From DAOUKH01 sp965207995 (GTDB lineage: Bacteria > Chloroflexota > Dehalococcoidia > SHYB01), in the NCBI GenBank assembly GCA_965207995.1, contig OZ242299.1, positions 744,001 through 808,000 of the forward strand: a stretch of DNA of 64,000 nucleotides, written 5' to 3'. The notes below the pieces were generated by a model. The model searched no databases. It was given only the letters and a program-made list of their open reading frames with translations, and was not told where the DNA came from. A program made the translations under genes and the position numbers. Positions 1 to 10,226 of this stretch are shown piece after piece. The first letter of the stretch is position 1; each line of letters begins with the position of its first letter.

Positions 1-2
1 TT

Positions 3-1688
3 CCGACGCCGTTCCTCCCACCCACACCGACAGACCTGCCGGCGGCCGCACCGGTCCCCGCCGCGCCGCCGGCGAGTCCAACGCCAACGGCAGTGCCAAC
101 GGCGATAGCCACCCCCACGGTGGCGCCACCGGCGACGTCAACGCCAACGGCGCCACCCACCGCGACGCCGACAGCCTTGCCCACGCCGACACCCATGCCG
201 ACGGCGAAGCCGGTCCCGACAGCCACTCCCACACCAACGCCGGCGCCCGTCCCTTCCCCGGCGCCGGCGGCCACGGCGACGCCCGCACCGACACCCGCAA
301 TCACCGCCACACCGGCGCCCGCGAGGCGCGTGCCGCTCCAGCGGTTACTCGGGTCCTTTTCGAGCGCCGCCGCCGCGAACGTGCGGCCATTCAGGCCCCC
401 GGCATCCGGCGGGTCGCCGGTGCTCTTCGACATCGAGTATGCGGGAGAGGATGACTTCAAGGTCTTCCTCATAGATTCCGCCGGCGAGCGGTACGAACGG
501 CTCCTCACGCCGAACCGCCTGCAGGGGCCCTACGACGGCGTTCGCGCGTTGCCCTACCGGGACGGGGCGTTCGAGGACAACGGCGAGAGCCTGTACGCCT
601 ACAAGATTCGCGTTGAGGGTGAAGGCGATTGGAACGTGGAGGTCGGGCTTCCCAACTTCGACTCGCCACCCATCACCTCGGCGATGGGCACGGGCGACCA
701 CGTGATCGGGCCCTTCGTCCTGAGAAGCCGGAATCCCTTTGTCACCGATTTTGTCTTCGAGCTGACCTATGGGGGCAGGGACTTCGAGGCGCGCCTTATC
801 GGCCCCGACGGGTCGATCACCCTGCTCGTGCCCCGGCAGGACGCTCCCTCGGACAACAAGACGGCGACGGTGAACGTCTTCGCCCCATGGAATCCGGTCA
901 GGGGGCCCGACAGCCTGACCTACAACGAATACCTGCTTGAAATTCACGCCGAGGACGAATGGACGGTGATGATGCTCGACCCGCCGTTGGGACCGCCGCC
1001 GCTTCTGAGGGAGGAGAGCCCCCTCGGCCGGGTGCTCGCGGAGTACAGCGGCTTCGGGCCCGCGCAACTCGAGCACACGTTTGCCTACGCCGACGTGCCG
1101 AGCTCGCCGATTCTGTTCGACATCAAGTATCGCGGGGGGAGTGAGTTCGAGGTGGTCCTGGAGAACGACCTTCACCTGTTCGAGCGGCGTCTGACGCCGG
1201 ATGCCGTGATCGGTGCCTACCGGGGGGTCCGAGCGCTTCCCTACAAGGATGGCCTGCTCGATGGGCAGCACGTCTCGACGTTTGACGTCCTGGTTGATGG
1301 CTTTGGCCCTTGGGAGGTGAAGATCGGGCTTCCCGACTTCGGAGCGCCGCCGATCACGTCGGCGGAGGGGAGAGGCGATCACGTCGTCGGTCCGTTCGTG
1401 CTGACGAGCGAGGACCAAGCCCGGGCCGACTTCCTCTTTGAGGTCACGCACGCGGGGGCCAACTTCGAGGCGTTGCTCATCGCCGCGGACGGCTCGGCCG
1501 GCTACCTGATCGCCCCGCAGCGCATTCCCTTTAGGGACAAGCAGGCTTGGGTGAACCTAGACCGCCCAACCGACATCGACGGCGCCGCCAGCGCCCTGCC
1601 CATGGGTACCTACGTGATCGCCATCCAAGCCGACGGTGACTGGACCGTGCGGTTGGTCGACGGTCCGCCCGAAGAAGCCCGGCCGTAG
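3..1688 (+). CDS. Surface protein with Pro/Thr linker and duplicated beta-rich unit, 5' partial
   Basis: The frame is open from the first bases of the window, so the N-terminus lies outside it; GTG at 93 is only an internal codon. The visible N-terminal part (to about base 330) is a Pro/Thr/Ala linker of the kind that spans a cell wall or separates surface domains. After it come two copies of a unit of about 200 residues. Each copy contains the matching segments LFDI(E/K)Y, E-R-x-L-T-P-(N/D), GVRALPY(R/K)DG, GLP(N/D)F and GDHV(I/V)GPFVL, and ends with a W-T-V strand. These look like beta-sandwich modules, similar in layout to pre-peptidase or visceral-mesh type extracellular domains, but I cannot name a family. 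No membrane anchor follows; the protein ends in EEARP. It is probably exported and linked to the surface locus that follows. Confidence 0.75.
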   Translation, partial: PTPFLPPTPTDLPAAAPVPAAPPASPTPTAVPTAIATPTVAPPATSTPTAPPTATPTALPTPTPMPTAKPVPTATPTPTPAPVPSPAPAATATPAPTPAITATPAPARRVPLQRLLGSFSSAAAANVRPFRPPASGGSPVLFDIEYAGEDDFKVFLIDSAGERYERLLTPNRLQGPYDGVRALPYRDGAFEDNGESLYAYKIRVEGEGDWNVEVGLPNFDSPPITSAMGTGDHVIGPFVLRSRNPFVTDFVFELTYGGRDFEARLIGPDGSITLLVPRQDAPSDNKTATVNVFAPWNPVRGPDSLTYNEYLLEIHAEDEWTVMMLDPPLGPPPLLREESPLGRVLAEYSGFGPAQLEHTFAYADVPSSPILFDIKYRGGSEFEVVLENDLHLFERRLTPDAVIGAYRGVRALPYKDGLLDGQHVSTFDVLVDGFGPWEVKIGLPDFGAPPITSAEGRGDHVVGPFVLTSEDQARADFLFEVTHAGANFEALLIAADGSAGYLIAPQRIPFRDKQAWVNLDRPTDIDGAASALPMGTYVIAIQADGDWTVRLVDGPPEEARP

Positions 1689-1720
1689 GCCTTGAGAACC
1701 GGCCGCCCGAACGAATATTG

Positions 1721-1810
1721 TGATGTCTCATCATCTATTAATCATCTATATGAGTTTTAAACTTGACTTAAACTCATATAAAACTTACTTTTAAATCACA
1801 TATTGCTCAT
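1721..1810. promoter_or_regulatory. AT-rich control region with nested direct and inverted repeats
   Basis: Bases 1721-1800 hold only 19 G or C in 80, in a genome that otherwise runs near two thirds GC. Inside are a direct repeat TCATCTAT (1731-1738 and 1742-1749), an inverted repeat TATATGAGTTTTAA (1747-1760) facing TTAAACTCATATA (1768-1780) with a 7-base loop, and a TTGACT hexamer at 1763-1768. It lies upstream of the giant surface gene, whose likely start is at 1917, so promoter and operator functions are likely. No T-tract follows the inverted repeat, which argues against an intrinsic terminator. Confidence 0.6.
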
Positions 1811-1916
1811 TGAGCGGTGCTGAGTACCCGCGCAGGGGTACCCCGTTTCCGCCCGCGCCGATCTCGCGCATCTCTCACCAACCGTGCCCCAAGCCCAGCC
1901 GAGGAGACCCGCAAGC

Positions 1917-4900
1917 ATGCGCGCGCCGCACCTGATGGGCCATCTACGCCTCCTCATCCCCGCGGTATTCCTTGTCCTGGCGGCCCTCTTCCTGCCGCAG
2001 ACCCCGCAGGCACGCGCGCAGTTCGATGCCACTGCCCCCTTGCTGCTAGTTGCGAACGTGGACGGAACGTCCCTGGTCCTCATCTATAGCGAGCTCCTGA
2101 ACGAAAGCTCCACCCCCGCCGCGTCAGATTTCACCGTGGACATCGGCGGCACGGACTACACCCCGTCGAGCGTCGCTGTGCGCGGCGCTGAGGTGGAGCT
2201 CACGCTGTCGACAGGCGCCGCAAGCGGCGACACGGTGACGTTGGATTACACAGTCGGGACAAATCCGGTGGAAGACCCGGCAGGCAACGACGTGAAGGCG
2301 TTGACTAGCTGGTCTGTGACGAACCACACCGGCGCGACCAACGACCGGCCGGAGTTCTCGAGCGAGACGATCACCATCACTGTCGATGAGAACACGCCGT
2401 CTCTGACCGCCTTCGGGGACCCAGTCGCTGCCACGGACGATGACACGGGCGACACGCTGACCTACGAGCTGCACTCGACCGTCGTTCCCACATTCTTCAT
2501 CGACACGAGCACCGGTCAGATTTCAGTTTTTGGAAACCTGGACTTTGAAACCACATCCTCCTACGTCGCACCCATGTACGTAAGGGACAGCAAAACCCCC
2601 GGCGGAGACGCCGACACGACATGGGACGACAGCATCAAGGTGACCATCAACGTCAATGACCTCAATGAGCCGCCCACCATCGCCGGCGACACTGACCCCG
2701 AGGTTGATGAGAACACCACCACCGTCGGGACGTACACGGTCTCGGACCCGGATTCGGCGGACACCCACATGTGGTCGATAGACAGCGACACCAGCGTTGA
2801 GGAGAACCAAGACGGATCGCTGTTCCAGATCCATTCGACCGACGGCGAGCTCTCGTTCAAGAACGCGCCGGACTACGAGACGCCGGGCAGTATGGCCACC
2901 ACCCCCAGCAACACGTATCAGGTGATCATCAAGGTCACCGACAATGGTTCGCCCGCAATGAGCGCCACCTTTGACGTCATCGTCAACGTCGAAGACGTCA
3001 ACGAGGCACCCGTCATCACGAGCACGGGGTCCTCGCACACCACCATCAGCAAGCCCGAGGGGACGGGGCCCAGTGACTTGCTCGCAACGTACGCGGCGGA
3101 CGACCCGGAGGACGACACGCTGACGTGGACGCTGAGCGGCGCCGACGCGGCGGACTTCACCATCAACGCGTCAGGTGAGTTCAGGTTTCAGCACCTCACC
3201 GACTTCGAGTCCCCTTCGGACGCCGGCGGCAACAATGTCTTCAACGTGACCGTCGAGGTCAAGGACACCGATGGCTCCGCCGTCGACGACGACATCGACG
3301 TCACAGTCACCATCACCAACATCGATGAGCCCGGCACGGTGACGCTGCCCGGCACGATCACAAGCGGGCAGCCGGTCACCGCGACGTTGACCGACCACGA
3401 CGGCACCGCCACCAACGTCACGTGGCAGTGGTCGAGGTCCGACACGGCAGGCGGGACGTTCACACCCATCAGCGGGGCAACCTCCAATCCCTACTCGCCC
3501 GTGGCCGCGGACGTGGGCAAGTATCTGAAGGCCGCGGCGTCCTACACGGACCCCCACGGTTCGGGCAAGTCCGCGACCAGCGCCGCATCGAGCCAGGTGG
3601 CGGCGGGCAACGTCAATCCCTCATTCAGCAGCATGACCGCCACGCGCAGCGTGCCGGAGAACAGCGCGTCGGAGACGAACGTCGGGGCCCCGGTGTCGGC
3701 CACGGGCGGCGACAGCGACCCGCTGCACTACACGCTGAGCGGCGATGACGCGTCGTCCTTCGACATCGTTTCGACGAGCGGCCAGATACAGACCAAGTCG
3801 GGGGTCACCTACAACTACGAGGGCACGAACAGCTACGACGTGACCGTGAGCGTGCGCGACAACAAGGACCTGGCCGGCAACACCGACTCCGCCGATGACG
3901 ACAGCATCGACGTGACCATCAACCTCTCCAACGTGGACGAGCCCGGCACGGTGACGATCGCGGGCACGGAGACAGGCGGCGAGACGCTGACGGCGTCCGT
4001 GGCCGACATTGACGGGACGGTCAGCAGCCTGTCGTGGCAGTGGGCACGAGGCGACTCGCAGAGTGGCCCGTTTACGAACATTTCCTCGACGAACAATCCC
4101 TCCTACGAGCTGGTGGCCGCCGACGTAAACAAGTTCCTGCGGGCCACGGCGTCCTACACCGACCCCCAGGGTTCGGGGAAGTCCGCCAACGCCGTGACGG
4201 GCCAGATCGGCGCCAGCAACAACGAGCCGTCCTTCAGCAGCATGACGGCCACGCGCACCCTGCCGGAGAACAGCGGAGCGGGCGTGGACGTCGCCGGGGG
4301 CACGGTCACCGCCATGGACGACGACAGCGCCGACACGCTGAGCTACTCGCTGAGCGGCACGGACGCGGGGTCCTTCGAGATCGATTCCAACGGCCAGATC
4401 AAGACCAAGAGCGGCGTCAACCACAACTTCAACTTCGAGAGCTCGAAGACGTCCTACAGCGTGACGGTGAACGTGCGGGACAGCAAGGACGCCGCCGGCA
4501 ACCCCGACACCGACGACGACGACAGCATCACGGTGACGATCAACCTCACCGACGTGAATGAGCAGCCCGCAATCTCGACCCCCCAGACCTCGATTTCCGT
4601 TGCGGAAAACCAGACCTCCGTCCTGACCTACGTCGCAACCGACGTGGACAACAACGGCGAGGCCAACGACTCAGCCAACACGCTGACGTGGTCGGTGGAG
4701 AGCGCCGACGACGGGGGCTTCTTTGAGATCGGTTCGTCGAGCGGCGTGCTCACCTTCAAGAACGCGCCGGACTTCGAGACCAAGCAGGATGCCGACGACG
4801 ACAACGTCTACAACGTCACGGTTACGGTCAAGGACAACGGCATCCACGGCGACCGGGGAGCGTCGAATCAGCTCAGCGTCTCCAAGTCCCTCGCCGTCAT

Positions 4901-7900
4901 GGTCACGAACGTAAACGAGGCGCCCACGTTCGATACCACGCCCGCCAACTTCAGCGTCGACGAGAACACGGCCGCCACGGCGATCATCGCCACCTACTCG
5001 GCGTCCGACGTGGACGCCTCGACCATCCTGACGTGGTCGCTGGAAGGCACCGACGCGGGCGACTTCACGATCACGAAGAACACGGCCGGCGACGGCGAGC
5101 TCAAGTTCAGGAACGTGCCCGACTACGAGATGCCGGCCGACGGCGACGGCATGAACGACTACGACATCACGGTGAAGGTCCGGGACAATCACAGTCCCCA
5201 GATGGACGCCACGCAGCCCATCACCGTCACCGTCAGGGACCTCAACGAGAGGCCGGTGGTCGCCGGGAACGCCGCGCCGAGCTTCGCGGAGATCGAGTTC
5301 GACGCCACCGGCCTCACCGCCTCGGACTACGAGGTCGGCACCTACACCGCTACCGACGACGACAACAGCGACAACGCCGGTCTCCAGACGATCACGTTCA
5401 ACGTAAGCGGCACGGATGCGGCGCACTTCTCGATCGGTAGCTCGACGGGCGTCCTCTCCTTCGACATCGAGCCCGACTTCGAGAACCCCGCCGACCTGGC
5501 GGACTCCAACAACATGGGGGCCTCGAACAACGAATACGTGGTCGTCGTCGAGGCGAATGACGGCCAGGGCGAGAGCAACAGCGTCGGGACGTTCACCGTC
5601 ACCGTGACCGTCACCAACGTCAACGAGACGCCCGAGGTCCCGGCCGGCGTTCCCGACGAGAGCTTCGCGGAGATTGAGTGGGACGCCGATACCGCGGACC
5701 TGAACGTGATGACCTACATCCCCCGGGACGAGGAGACCAGCGCCGCGGACCTTGCCGCCAACCTTTCGTGGTCCCTGGCCGGCACCGACGCCGCCGACTT
5801 CCAGATCACCGAGGACACCACGAACGGCCACGGTACGCTCAGCTTCCGGGACCGGCCCAACTTCGAGGAGCCAACCGACCGCGTGAACAACACCGAAAGC
5901 CACGCGGCCGATGACAACATGTACCAAGTCATCGTGAAGATCAGCGACGGCCCCAACACCCGCGACTACCCGCTGACCGTCACGGTCACCAACATCAACG
6001 AAACGCCGGGGTTCACTGCAGAATCGACCGGTCGGCACGCCGACGAGATCGAGTACGACTCGGGGACGACGGCAAGCGATCTCTCCACCATCCCCGCCAC
6101 CGTGCCAAACCAGGCCTACTGGTACCGGTTTGAGGCCCGGGACGAGGAGGGGCAGGACATCGTCTGGACCATCACCGGGCCCGACGCGGCCGACTTCGTC
6201 ATTGATGAGGACGCCGATTTCGTCATGACGGCCGACGCCGACGAAAGCGCCATCGCCCGCTGGAACATCGTGCCGGACTTTGAAAACCCGATGGGTTCTT
6301 CAACCGATGTCGGAGCTCAGGGATACGTGTTCACCGTGAACGCATCCGACGGCACCAACACCGCGATGCACGAGGTCTTCGTCCGTATCTTCGATGTCAA
6401 CGAGCAGCCGGAGTTCACGGGGACGATCGAAACGGCGATAGCGCTCGACGAACACGACGCAACCCTCGACGCGAGTTTCCAGGAGCCGCCCTACGCCTTC
6501 CCGGCGATCGCGTCCTACACCGGACGCGACGAGGAGGGCGGGGTGAACTGGTCGCTGACCGGCACGGACGCGGCCGACTTCGAGATCGACAGCGGCGGCA
6601 ACGTCACCTTCAAGGAGACGCCCAGCTTCGAAGACCCGAAGGACTCCGGCGGGGACAACGTCTACAACTTCACCGTCGTCGTGACGGACATCCTGAGCAA
6701 GACGAACCGGCGCACGGCCATGCAGCCCGTCACCGTGACGGTGCAGGACATAGAGGAGACGGGCAGCATCCAAATCGACAACTTGGACCCGGTCGTGGGG
6801 GACACGGTCACCTTCACGTTGACGGACCCGGACGGCGGCATTGACACGGATGCAGTCGACATCAGCTGGGCCCTGAGGGCACAGGAATCGGGGGTGTGGC
6901 AACCCATTTCCATCGGCGGCAGCGCCTCGACCATACTGACGTACACGGTAGACGAGGACGATGCCGGGAAGCCCCTGCGGGCCGAGGTCTCCTACTTCGA
7001 CCGGCGAAACGCGGACCGCGACCTGTTCAACCGAAAACAGCTAACCAGCGGAGAGACCTCGCCCGTGGAAGCGGACCCCCTGGCCAACGTTCCCCCTCGG
7101 TTCCGCAGCGGAACGAGCCTGTCCATCGAAGAGGGGCCCTCCGGCAGGACCGTCGGCCAGCTGATGGCCACGGACCGCGATGGCGACACGTTGACGTTCG
7201 GCATGCAGGCCGGACGGGACTCCGCTTTCTTCGAGTTAAACCCGTCCACCGGAGTAGTGCGGGCCATCCTGCCGTTGGACTTCGAAGAAGCGACCGGCGG
7301 CCTCCTGACCTTCACGGCCACCCTGAGTGACGGTAAGGCGGTGGACCCGAGCGACCTGGTGATACTCGACGACTCCGTCGACGTCACCAGCGACGTCGCC
7401 GTCAGGATCATCGACCTGGAGGAGGAGGGCGTCATTACGTTCTCGCCGCAGGAGCCGGAGACGGGGGCGCGGCAGACGGCGACCCTGACAGACGGCGACG
7501 GCGGTGTCACCGGCGAGAGCTGGCAGTGGGCGCGGTCGGAGGACGGGCGGAACGGCTGGAGCCCCATCTCCGGCGCGACCAACAACAGCTACACGCCGGT
7601 CGAGAGCGACGAGGACTTCTATCTGCGCGCGAGGGTTGAGTACACGGACCGGCGCGGCGCCGGGAAGAGCGCGGAGGCGGTAACGGGCCCCGTCCCGAGC
7701 GCCAACCGGCGCCCCCTCTTCCCGGCCACCGAGACGGGCCAACGCACGGTGCCGGAGAACACGCGGGCGGGCCAGAACATCGGCGCGCCGGTGGCGGCGG
7801 AAGACCCTGAGCGCGACCGGCTGACGTACTCGTTGACCGGCGCGGACGCCGCCGCCTTCACCATCGTGACGAGCACCGGCCAGCTGCGGACGAAGGATCC

Positions 7901-10226
7901 CCTGGACTTCGAGACGAAGTCCAGCTACAGCGTCACCGTCGAGGTGCACGACGGCAAGGACGGCACGGGGGCCACGTCGACGACCATCGACGACACCCAG
8001 GACGTGACGATCACCGTGGACAACGTCGAAGAGCCGGGCACGGTCACGCTCACGACGGACACCGCCAGGATCCAGGCCCGCGTCCCGGTGAGGGCCACGC
8101 TGGAGGACGATGACGTACCCTCCGGCACCATCAGTTGGCAGTGGGCCCGCTCGCCGAACGGCAGCACCAACTGGGCGAACATCGTGGGGGAGACCTCCCC
8201 CATGTACACGCCGACACTGGACGACGCGGGCAACTTCATCCGGGCCACGGCCTCCTACGACGACGGCGAAGGAATGGGCAAGACCGCCAACGGCATATCG
8301 CCGCGGGTCGGCGATCCGCCGCCGGTGAACTCAAAGCCGGTATTCCCTTCCAGCGAGAACGGCCGGCGCGCGGTGCCGGAGGACGCCCTCTCAGGGGACC
8401 CCATCGGGGACCCCGTCGAGGCCACCGACCTGAACGAGGGCGACTCGGCGGTCAACGACCCGCTCGCCTACTCGCTCGACGGGGCGGATGCCGCGTCGTT
8501 CACGATCGATGCGAGCACCGGGCAGCTGCGGCTGGCGTCGGGCGTGACGTTGGACTACGAAGGCAAGCGTTCCTATAGCTTCCGCGTGCAAGTCACCGAC
8601 GGCCGGGACCAGAACGGCGACGACGACAGCGACGCGATCGACGCCACGATCACGGTGACCGTCTCCGTGACCAACATCAACGAAGCGCCCGTGGTCACCG
8701 GGGATGACTCCCCCTCGTTCACGGAGAACAGCACCGCCATCGTGGCCACGTACACCGGCACCGACCCGGAACGCGACCGGCTCACCTGGTCGATCTCCGG
8801 GGCCGACAGCGGCAGCTTCCTGATCAGCAATCGGGGCCAGCTGCGCTTCTCCTCGCCTCCCAGCTTCGAGGAACGCGAGACCTACCAGATAACCGTCACC
8901 GCCACGGACGACGATGAAGACGGCAATCTTTCAGGCTCCCTTCCCGTGACCGTCTCCGTGGCGGACATGGAGGAAGCGGGGACCGTCGTCATCACGCCGC
9001 CGCAGGGTTGGGTGGACACGCAGACACAGTTCAGCGCCGCCCTCACCGACGACGACGGCAGCGTCAGCGGCGAAAGCTGGCAGTGGGCGCGGTCGTCCAA
9101 CCGCTCAAGCTGGGATGACATCACGGGCGCGACGTCGAGCAGCTACACGGTGGGCGCGGACGACGCCGACCAGTACCTGCGGGCCAGCGTCTCCTACTCC
9201 GACCGCCGCGGCGGCAACAAGGAGGCCTCGGCCCAGCTGACGATGCGCATCGGCGATGCCAGGCCCACGACGAACACTGCGCCGGAGTTCCCGGACACCA
9301 CGGCGACGCGCAGCGTCCATCAGGGCACTGGGGCAAAGCGGGCCGTCGGCGGGCGAGTGAGCGCCAGGGATGACGAGAACGACGTCCTCACCTACTCCCT
9401 CATCGGGCCCGACGCCGATGCCTTCGACATCGATCCGACCACCGGCCAGATCCGGACGAAGGCCGTCCTCGACCCGGAGGTGAAGGACACCTACATGGTG
9501 ACGGTGTTGGTCCACGACGGCTTCGATGGCAGCTACAACGCTTCCACGGCGTCGGACGACACCATAGATGTGACGATACGGGTGACGGTACCGCCGCCTC
9601 CGCCGCCCCCTACACCTCCTACACCGCCTACGCCACCCACGCCACCCACACCCCCGCCCGGCGGCGGCGGTGGTGGAGGCGGCGGAGGCGGCGGCGGTGG
9701 CGGCGCCACGACGCCTCTGTTCGGCCCACCCTCGTTCACGGAGGGAGCCCAGACCTCGCGCACGATAGTCGAGAACATACAACCCGGCGATGCGGTGGGA
9801 ACGCCGGTGTCGGCGAGGGACGTCCGGGGCGAGCGGTTGGTGTACAACCTGACGGGGGCCGACGCCGCGCTGTTCACCGTGGACGGGCTGACGGGGCAGA
9901 TCCGCGTCGCCGAGGGAGCGGCCTTCGACCATGAAGGGGAGCGCACCACCTACGAGGTCGAGCTGCACACCGTGAACCCGCGCGGCAGGACGGCCACCAT
10001 CAAGGTCGTCATCCACATCGCCAACCTGGACCTGCCGGGCGTCGCGGACGACTACGACGCCAACGGCGACGAACTGATCGACTTGGACGAAGCCATCGCG
10101 GCGGTCAACGACTACTTCGCGGGCCTCATCACGCGGGACCAGGCGACGGGCATCGTCATTCTCTACTTCCAGTCCCCGGCATCCAGCACAGACGGGCAAA
10201 CCAGCAGTGACGGGAGCTCGGCATGA
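1917..10226 (+). CDS. Giant secreted cadherin/Ig-like repeat protein with C-terminal EF-hand-like (dockerin-type) segment
   Basis: I chose ATG 1917 because GAGGAG at 1901-1906 sits at normal spacing before it; a GTG at 1884 in the same frame has no such site. A signal peptide follows (hydrophobic PAVFLVLAALF, then ARA-Q). The first domain resembles SwmB repeats. The body carries about 17 cadherin-like repeats, each with a D-A-A-D/S-F strand, a DFE or DYE segment and a closing N-x-N/D-E motif. Six Ig-like modules with a SWQW(A/S)R core (near 3420, 4035, 6867 as variant SWAL, 7521, 8133, 9078) are interleaved. A Pro-Thr/poly-Gly linker (about 9590-9705) precedes one last cadherin repeat and an EF-hand-like loop DYDANGDELIDLDE. 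I found no cysteine in the protein. It is presumably a calcium-stabilised adhesin or sheath protein. The last 4 bases overlap the next gene. Confidence 0.88.
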   Translation: MRAPHLMGHLRLLIPAVFLVLAALFLPQTPQARAQFDATAPLLLVANVDGTSLVLIYSELLNESSTPAASDFTVDIGGTDYTPSSVAVRGAEVELTLSTGAASGDTVTLDYTVGTNPVEDPAGNDVKALTSWSVTNHTGATNDRPEFSSETITITVDENTPSLTAFGDPVAATDDDTGDTLTYELHSTVVPTFFIDTSTGQISVFGNLDFETTSSYVAPMYVRDSKTPGGDADTTWDDSIKVTINVNDLNEPPTIAGDTDPEVDENTTTVGTYTVSDPDSADTHMWSIDSDTSVEENQDGSLFQIHSTDGELSFKNAPDYETPGSMATTPSNTYQVIIKVTDNGSPAMSATFDVIVNVEDVNEAPVITSTGSSHTTISKPEGTGPSDLLATYAADDPEDDTLTWTLSGADAADFTINASGEFRFQHLTDFESPSDAGGNNVFNVTVEVKDTDGSAVDDDIDVTVTITNIDEPGTVTLPGTITSGQPVTATLTDHDGTATNVTWQWSRSDTAGGTFTPISGATSNPYSPVAADVGKYLKAAASYTDPHGSGKSATSAASSQVAAGNVNPSFSSMTATRSVPENSASETNVGAPVSATGGDSDPLHYTLSGDDASSFDIVSTSGQIQTKSGVTYNYEGTNSYDVTVSVRDNKDLAGNTDSADDDSIDVTINLSNVDEPGTVTIAGTETGGETLTASVADIDGTVSSLSWQWARGDSQSGPFTNISSTNNPSYELVAADVNKFLRATASYTDPQGSGKSANAVTGQIGASNNEPSFSSMTATRTLPENSGAGVDVAGGTVTAMDDDSADTLSYSLSGTDAGSFEIDSNGQIKTKSGVNHNFNFESSKTSYSVTVNVRDSKDAAGNPDTDDDDSITVTINLTDVNEQPAISTPQTSISVAENQTSVLTYVATDVDNNGEANDSANTLTWSVESADDGGFFEIGSSSGVLTFKNAPDFETKQDADDDNVYNVTVTVKDNGIHGDRGASNQLSVSKSLAVMVTNVNEAPTFDTTPANFSVDENTAATAIIATYSASDVDASTILTWSLEGTDAGDFTITKNTAGDGELKFRNVPDYEMPADGDGMNDYDITVKVRDNHSPQMDATQPITVTVRDLNERPVVAGNAAPSFAEIEFDATGLTASDYEVGTYTATDDDNSDNAGLQTITFNVSGTDAAHFSIGSSTGVLSFDIEPDFENPADLADSNNMGASNNEYVVVVEANDGQGESNSVGTFTVTVTVTNVNETPEVPAGVPDESFAEIEWDADTADLNVMTYIPRDEETSAADLAANLSWSLAGTDAADFQITEDTTNGHGTLSFRDRPNFEEPTDRVNNTESHAADDNMYQVIVKISDGPNTRDYPLTVTVTNINETPGFTAESTGRHADEIEYDSGTTASDLSTIPATVPNQAYWYRFEARDEEGQDIVWTITGPDAADFVIDEDADFVMTADADESAIARWNIVPDFENPMGSSTDVGAQGYVFTVNASDGTNTAMHEVFVRIFDVNEQPEFTGTIETAIALDEHDATLDASFQEPPYAFPAIASYTGRDEEGGVNWSLTGTDAADFEIDSGGNVTFKETPSFEDPKDSGGDNVYNFTVVVTDILSKTNRRTAMQPVTVTVQDIEETGSIQIDNLDPVVGDTVTFTLTDPDGGIDTDAVDISWALRAQESGVWQPISIGGSASTILTYTVDEDDAGKPLRAEVSYFDRRNADRDLFNRKQLTSGETSPVEADPLANVPPRFRSGTSLSIEEGPSGRTVGQLMATDRDGDTLTFGMQAGRDSAFFELNPSTGVVRAILPLDFEEATGGLLTFTATLSDGKAVDPSDLVILDDSVDVTSDVAVRIIDLEEEGVITFSPQEPETGARQTATLTDGDGGVTGESWQWARSEDGRNGWSPISGATNNSYTPVESDEDFYLRARVEYTDRRGAGKSAEAVTGPVPSANRRPLFPATETGQRTVPENTRAGQNIGAPVAAEDPERDRLTYSLTGADAAAFTIVTSTGQLRTKDPLDFETKSSYSVTVEVHDGKDGTGATSTTIDDTQDVTITVDNVEEPGTVTLTTDTARIQARVPVRATLEDDDVPSGTISWQWARSPNGSTNWANIVGETSPMYTPTLDDAGNFIRATASYDDGEGMGKTANGISPRVGDPPPVNSKPVFPSSENGRRAVPEDALSGDPIGDPVEATDLNEGDSAVNDPLAYSLDGADAASFTIDASTGQLRLASGVTLDYEGKRSYSFRVQVTDGRDQNGDDDSDAIDATITVTVSVTNINEAPVVTGDDSPSFTENSTAIVATYTGTDPERDRLTWSISGADSGSFLISNRGQLRFSSPPSFEERETYQITVTATDDDEDGNLSGSLPVTVSVADMEEAGTVVITPPQGWVDTQTQFSAALTDDDGSVSGESWQWARSSNRSSWDDITGATSSSYTVGADDADQYLRASVSYSDRRGGNKEASAQLTMRIGDARPTTNTAPEFPDTTATRSVHQGTGAKRAVGGRVSARDDENDVLTYSLIGPDADAFDIDPTTGQIRTKAVLDPEVKDTYMVTVLVHDGFDGSYNASTASDDTIDVTIRVTVPPPPPPPTPPTPPTPPTPPTPPPGGGGGGGGGGGGGGGATTPLFGPPSFTEGAQTSRTIVENIQPGDAVGTPVSARDVRGERLVYNLTGADAALFTVDGLTGQIRVAEGAAFDHEGERTTYEVELHTVNPRGRTATIKVVIHIANLDLPGVADDYDANGDELIDLDEAIAAVNDYFAGLITRDQATGIVILYFQSPASSTDGQTSSDGSSA
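9590..9705 (+). repeat. Low-complexity Pro/Thr then poly-Gly coding tract
   Basis: Consecutive CCx and ACx codons are followed by about 15 glycine codons (GGC/GGT/GGA). It encodes a flexible linker between the cadherin array and the C-terminal module of the giant protein. The triplet repeats are likely to vary in length between strains and are prone to assembly error. Confidence 0.8.

Noticed and set aside
345..1451. Long minus-strand open frame opposite the first surface gene
   Set aside because: Its translation is Arg/His/Val-rich with no fold features, and it mirrors the codon bias of the plus-strand gene, which has clear internal duplication.
1747..1780. Intrinsic terminator of the first gene
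   Set aside because: The inverted repeat is AT-rich with no following T-run, so a regulatory role is more likely.
4671..6038. 455-codon minus-strand open frame within the giant adhesin gene
   Set aside because: Antisense shadow of a high-GC gene with Asp-rich repeats; no start signal or recognisable domain.
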